Origin: DATJGF01 sp035495315
GTDB taxonomy: Bacteria > Verrucomicrobiota > Verrucomicrobiia > Limisphaerales > UBA8199
Reading direction: 5' to 3'
NCBI GenBank assembly: GCA_035495315.1
Contig: DATJGF010000029.1
Location: 1-42,813, forward strand
DNA length: 42,813 nt
Position numbers and translations under genes: made by a program. Position 1 is the stretch's first letter. Each line of letters begins with the position of its first letter. Below, in pieces: positions 39,722 to 42,813 of the stretch. The notes under the pieces are model-generated. The model was not told the DNA's origin. It saw nothing but the letters and a program-made list of their open reading frames with translations, and ran no database searches.

Positions 39722-42097
39722 TTAGCCAATATGCGGCGTCTCGCGCTGTCTATCGCCGCCGTCACCACGGTCGCCGCGAGGATGTCCACGATCGCCGCCT
39801 CTATCGCCGCGGTCGACTCTGCCCCGCTCGCCACCACGGCGGTCGCCCCCCCGCCGGTCCCCGCGCTCGCCACCACGGTCGCTGCGGTCACTGCGATGTT
39901 CACCGCGCTCACCGGAATCGCCACGGTCCGGACCACGGTCACCGCCATCGCCGCCCTCGGGTTGACCACCGCCGCCGCCCATTTGCTGATCACGCTCCGC
40001 CATCGCCGCCTTGCGAGATAGACGCACCCGGCCTTTTTCGTCAACCCCTAGGCATTTCACCCAGATTTCGTCGCCAAGCTTGACGATATCTTCGGTTTGC
40101 TTAACTCGGAAATTCGCCAATTCACTGATGTGAACGAGGCCATCTTTGCCAGGCAGGAATTCAACAAAAGCGCCAAAGTCCTTAACAGTTACGACCTTGC
40201 CGCGATAGATCTTGCCGACTTCCGCCTCGGCGGTCATGCCGGCTATCGCGTCGCGGGCGATCTTCATCCCCTCGGCGGAAACCGAGTAAATGTTCACAGT
40301 GCCATCGTCTTCGATGTTGATCTCGCACCCGGATTCTTCGACGAGCTTCTTGATATTCTTCCCGCCCGGACCGATCAGCGCGCCGATCTTCTCCGGGTTG
40401 ATCTTCAGCGTCTCGATCCGCGGCGCGTACTGGCTGATCTCTTTGCGTGATTCGCCAAGCGTCTTGGCCATTTCGCCCAAAACGTGCAACCGGGCTACCC
40501 GGGCCTTTTCGACCGCCTCGGCCATCATACTCAACGGAATGCCGCGCAACTTGAGGTCAAGTTGGAACCCGGTAATGCCGCGCTCCGTTCCGGCTAGTTT
40601 GCAATCCATGTCACAGAACGCATCTTCCCAGCCGATAATGTCCGTCATCAGCTTATAGCGGGAAATGCGATCTTTATCGTCGTGCTCCGTGCATAATCCA
40701 ACACTGATTCCAGCGACGGGCCGAGCCATCGGGACGCCGGCGTCCATCAGGGCAAGAGAACCGCCACACACCGTCGCCATCGAGGTCGAGCCATTGGACT
40801 CCATGATCTCGCTGGTGATGCGAATCGAGTAAGGATAAGTATCAACCGGCACCATCGGCTCGAGCGAACGCTCCGCCAATGCCCCATGGCCAATCTCGCG
40901 CCGACCCGGACCACTGATCCGGCCGGTTTCGCCGACCGAGAAGTTCGGGAAATTATAATGCAGAATGAACTTCTTCTCACTGGCGCCGCCCGTGTAGGAA
41001 TCGAATTCCTGCGCATCTTCCCCCGTGCCGAGTGTGCAGAGGGTGATAGCCTGCGTTTCGCCCCGCTGGAACAACGCCGAGCCATGGGCGCGCGGGAGGA
41101 TTCCAACTTCGCTGGAGATCGTACGCACGGTATCAAAATCGCGCCCATCCAGACGCTTATCATGATTCATAATCAGGCCACGCGCGGCTTCCTTTTGGAT
41201 GTAATAAAAGGCATCCTTGAGTACGAATTCTGTCACCTTCTCCGCGCCGAACTTTTCGACAAGCTTCTTGCTGATTTCTTCCGTAAGCGCGGAGACGGCC
41301 GATTCGCGGGCAAGCTTTCCTGCAGTCAGCAGAGCTGTGACAATGCGATCACCAGCCAGCGCCTTGGCTTCCTGGAGGATTTCCTCAGGAACGATATTCA
41401 GAGTAATCTGGCGTTTGCCTTTTCCGGCGCGGGCAGCGAGCTCCTTTTGAGCCGCGATGGTCGGTTGAATCGCCTCCTGGCCGAATTTCAGAGCCGCATT
41501 GAAATCCGCTTCGCTGATTTCTTTGGCGGAGCCCTCATACATAACGAGGTCAGTTGCGTTACCCACATAGACCAGGTCGAGGTCGCTGTCCGCCATCTGG
41601 CTGTGGGTCGGGTTGGCGACCAATTGGCCTTTGACGCGACCAACACGGACAGCACCCAGCGGTCCTTCCCATGGAATATCGCTGACCATCAAAGCGGCCG
41701 AGGCCCCGACCACCGCCAGCATGTCGGGATCGTTCTCGCCATCGGCACTCAGCACGATGCTTTGGACTTGAACTTCGTTGTACCAACCGCGCGGAAAGAG
41801 CGGCCGGATAGGCCGATCGATCAGCCGGGACGTTAGTATTTCCTTCTCGGTCGGGCGGCCTTCGCGCTTGAAGTAACCCCCGGGAAATTTGCCGGCGGCT
41901 GCCGCTTTTTCGCGATAGTCAACTGTCAGCGGGAAGAAATCCTGGCCCTCTTTGGCTTTGGTGGCGGCAACAGCCGCAACGATTACAATCGTTTCGCCCA
42001 GCTGAACGGTAACAGCACCGTCAGCTTGTTTGGCGATTTTCCCTGTTTCAATAATGATCTGCTTGTCCCCTATGGGGGCGGTGGCCTTTTCTGCCAT
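39722..42097 (-). CDS. pnp: Polyribonucleotide nucleotidyltransferase with Gly/Arg-rich tail
   Basis: PNPase degrades RNA phosphorolytically from the 3' end as a trimer. Order: first RNase PH domain (about 10-145; FFPLTVDYREKAAAAGKFPGG, SRLIDRPIRPLFP), helical domain, second catalytic RNase PH domain (about 315-545; FQRGETQAI, IGHGALAER), a KH domain (KIGALIGPGGKNIKKLVEES) and an S1 domain (GKVVTVKDFGAFVEFLPGKDGLVHISEL). After the S1 domain an 85-residue disordered tail follows (about 705-791), dominated by Gly, Arg and Asp in repeating RGG/DRGG/GDRG units. ATG 42097 with an AAAGG five bases upstream is preferred over 42121. It follows rpsO, as in many bacteria. Confidence 0.96.
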   Translation of the reverse strand: MAEKATAPIGDKQIIIETGKIAKQADGAVTVQLGETIVIVAAVAATKAKEGQDFFPLTVDYREKAAAAGKFPGGYFKREGRPTEKEILTSRLIDRPIRPLFPRGWYNEVQVQSIVLSADGENDPDMLAVVGASAALMVSDIPWEGPLGAVRVGRVKGQLVANPTHSQMADSDLDLVYVGNATDLVMYEGSAKEISEADFNAALKFGQEAIQPTIAAQKELAARAGKGKRQITLNIVPEEILQEAKALAGDRIVTALLTAGKLARESAVSALTEEISKKLVEKFGAEKVTEFVLKDAFYYIQKEAARGLIMNHDKRLDGRDFDTVRTISSEVGILPRAHGSALFQRGETQAITLCTLGTGEDAQEFDSYTGGASEKKFILHYNFPNFSVGETGRISGPGRREIGHGALAERSLEPMVPVDTYPYSIRITSEIMESNGSTSMATVCGGSLALMDAGVPMARPVAGISVGLCTEHDDKDRISRYKLMTDIIGWEDAFCDMDCKLAGTERGITGFQLDLKLRGIPLSMMAEAVEKARVARLHVLGEMAKTLGESRKEISQYAPRIETLKINPEKIGALIGPGGKNIKKLVEESGCEINIEDDGTVNIYSVSAEGMKIARDAIAGMTAEAEVGKIYRGKVVTVKDFGAFVEFLPGKDGLVHISELANFRVKQTEDIVKLGDEIWVKCLGVDEKGRVRLSRKAAMAERDQQMGGGGGQPEGGDGGDRGPDRGDSGERGEHRSDRSDRGGERGDRRGGDRRGGERGRVDRGDRGGDRGHPRGDRGDGGDRQRETPHIG

Positions 42098-42125
42098 GGT
42101 AACCTTTCTCTCCATCGCCACCGAG

Positions 42126-42187
42126 GAACTTCAGTGAACTCCGAAAAATTCGGAGCTGAATGAAATTACCCAGCGCAAATGAAGTTC
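42126..42187 (-). promoter_or_regulatory. Structured leader of pnp
   Basis: Just upstream of pnp in the 202-base rpsO-pnp gap, CTCCGAA/TTCGGAG (42139-42145 with 42149-42155) forms a 7-bp hairpin. An outer pair GAACTTC (42126-42132) and GAAGTTC (42181-42187) could enclose it. In E. coli the pnp leader hairpin is cleaved by RNase III and mediates PNPase autoregulation; the same logic is possible here but unproven. Confidence 0.4.
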
Positions 42188-42299
42188 TCTTATGCACGAA
42201 AGTTAAGGGTAGAACCGCGCCGCTCGTGCTTCCGGCTCGGTTTAATCGAAATTCGCCCGCCACGCACCCGGGGTTAACAGACCCAAGGCTTGTCGCAAG

Positions 42300-42557
42300 T
42301 CACTTGCGGAGCTTGAGCTTCTTGGTGACCGCCTGGTATCGGTTCACGTCCGTATTCTGGAGATAATCCAATAAACGCCGGCGTTGCCCCACCATCATCA
42401 GTAATCCCCTGCGGGAGCTGTGGTCTTTTTTGTTCTTTTGAAGGTGATCGGTGAGATGGTTAATGCGTTGCGTCAGCAACGCAATCTGGACATCAGCCGA
42501 GCCCGTATCCCGCTCGTGGAGCTTAAAATCACTAATCGTCTTCGCTTTCGCTTGCAT
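42300..42557 (-). CDS. rpsO: 30S ribosomal protein S15
   Basis: S15 is a primary 16S rRNA-binding protein of the small subunit. The 85-residue sequence has DFKLHERDTGSADVQIALLT, RINHLTDHL, and the hallmark KKDHSSRRGLLMMVGQRRRLLDYLQ. It ends VTKKLKLRK. The N-terminus (MQAKAKTIS) is a few residues shorter than usual but complete. It is the first gene of the rpsO-pnp pair, as in many bacteria. Confidence 0.97.
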   Translation of the reverse strand: MQAKAKTISDFKLHERDTGSADVQIALLTQRINHLTDHLQKNKKDHSSRRGLLMMVGQRRRLLDYLQNTDVNRYQAVTKKLKLRK

Positions 42558-42723
42558 GTATTCTTACCAATTCGAGCAATCTCTCATCAATATAATCGGT
42601 AAACAATAGTTTTGCCCCCGGAGACTGTAAAGAACATTTATCGACCTAATCCGTTCCGGTGGTCATCTCAATTTTTGAGAACCTGACCGAGCCGTAGATG
42701 ATTGAATGTGCTGCTCTCATTAA

Positions 42724-42781
42724 CACCCCGCTTCAGCGGGGTGAAGACAGCGAACACCGACCGGAACCGCTTTTAGCGGTT
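42724..42781. repeat. Hairpin repeats with TTCA/TTTTA loops (copy 3)
   Basis: In the 256-base region upstream of rpsO, CACCCCGC-TTCA-GCGGGGTG (42724-42743) forms an 8-bp-stem hairpin. It is followed by AACCGC-TTTTA-GCGGTT (42765-42781). A further ACCGCTGAATGAAGC runs to the window edge and is probably the start of another hairpin. No gene is seen between 42558 and the right end. Confidence 0.6.
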
Positions 42782-42813
42782 TTCCATGCGTCGTAGAAAC
42801 CGCTGAATGAAGC

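Noticed and set aside
40886..41836. 316-codon plus-strand frame
   Set aside because: Antisense to pnp catalytic domains; a typical shadow in GC-rich DNA.
1..42813. CRISPR array, tRNA/rRNA, prophage or defence island
   Set aside because: No regularly spaced repeats, no cloverleaf or rRNA sequence recognised, and no nuclease, integrase, transposase or toxin-antitoxin genes among the frames.

Overview
The window is a bacterial chromosome segment with a moderately high GC content. It most resembles Verrucomicrobiota, in the Pedosphaera/Limisphaerales neighbourhood. This placement is inferred from gene content: a futalosine-pathway mqnD, an orphan MacB/FtsX permease of the kind expanded in Acidobacteria and Verrucomicrobia, a DUF2851 protein, Tat-exported Gfo/Idh/MocA and glycosylasparaginase proteins, GTP-type PEP carboxykinase, and hairpin-rich intergenic repeats. 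There is no rRNA, tRNA, CRISPR array, transposase, integrase, phage gene or recognisable defence island. Most of the window is housekeeping plus envelope and sensory functions.

Layout. Bases 1-10 kb are mainly plus strand: the tail of a glycogen-binding (CBM48-like) protein, mqnD, an 802-residue permease behind a near-consensus sigma-54 promoter, an ARPP-1-like protein, a 2TM protein, a PEGA-like lipoprotein, a DUF2851 protein and a soluble triple-PAS histidine kinase. Bases 10-16.3 kb hold a secreted protein of unknown function, pckG, a tiny Cys-containing secreted peptide and alaS. Bases 16.2-16.85 kb are a gene-free, hairpin-rich gap. Bases 16.8-26 kb are minus strand: an orphan NrtA/CmpA/NasS-like binding protein without a signal peptide, an ATPase-permease-HlyD export operon, an O-methyltransferase-like protein and a secreted clan GH-A-like hydrolase. 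Bases 26.2-28.2 kb are plus strand: CvpA-like, DJ-1/PfpI-like and a lipoprotein. Bases 28.2-32.6 kb are minus strand: a Tat-exported oxidoreductase, then a sensor kinase with its NtrC-class regulator. Bases 33-42.6 kb carry an orphan receiver protein overlapping tsaD tail to tail, ctp-tsaD, ispD followed by a glycosylasparaginase, pncB, a small membrane protein and the classical rpsO-pnp pair.

Genes that plausibly work together: rpsO with pnp; ctp with tsaD (7-base gap); ispD with the asparaginase gene (4-base gap); the tripartite exporter; and the kinase/NtrC-class pair, which is a candidate (unproven) activator for sigma-54 promoters such as the one at 1324-1339.

The least explained signals are non-coding. 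They are short hairpins with different stems but the same TTTYA loop at three distant sites; a MITE-like element at 35819-35941; an intrinsic-terminator-like hairpin ending six bases before the start codon of the orphan receiver gene; and a pair of direct repeats 21 bp apart upstream of the sigma-54 promoter. I found no obvious new multi-gene system. These regulatory and repeat signals, with the orphan NasS-like protein, are the best leads.
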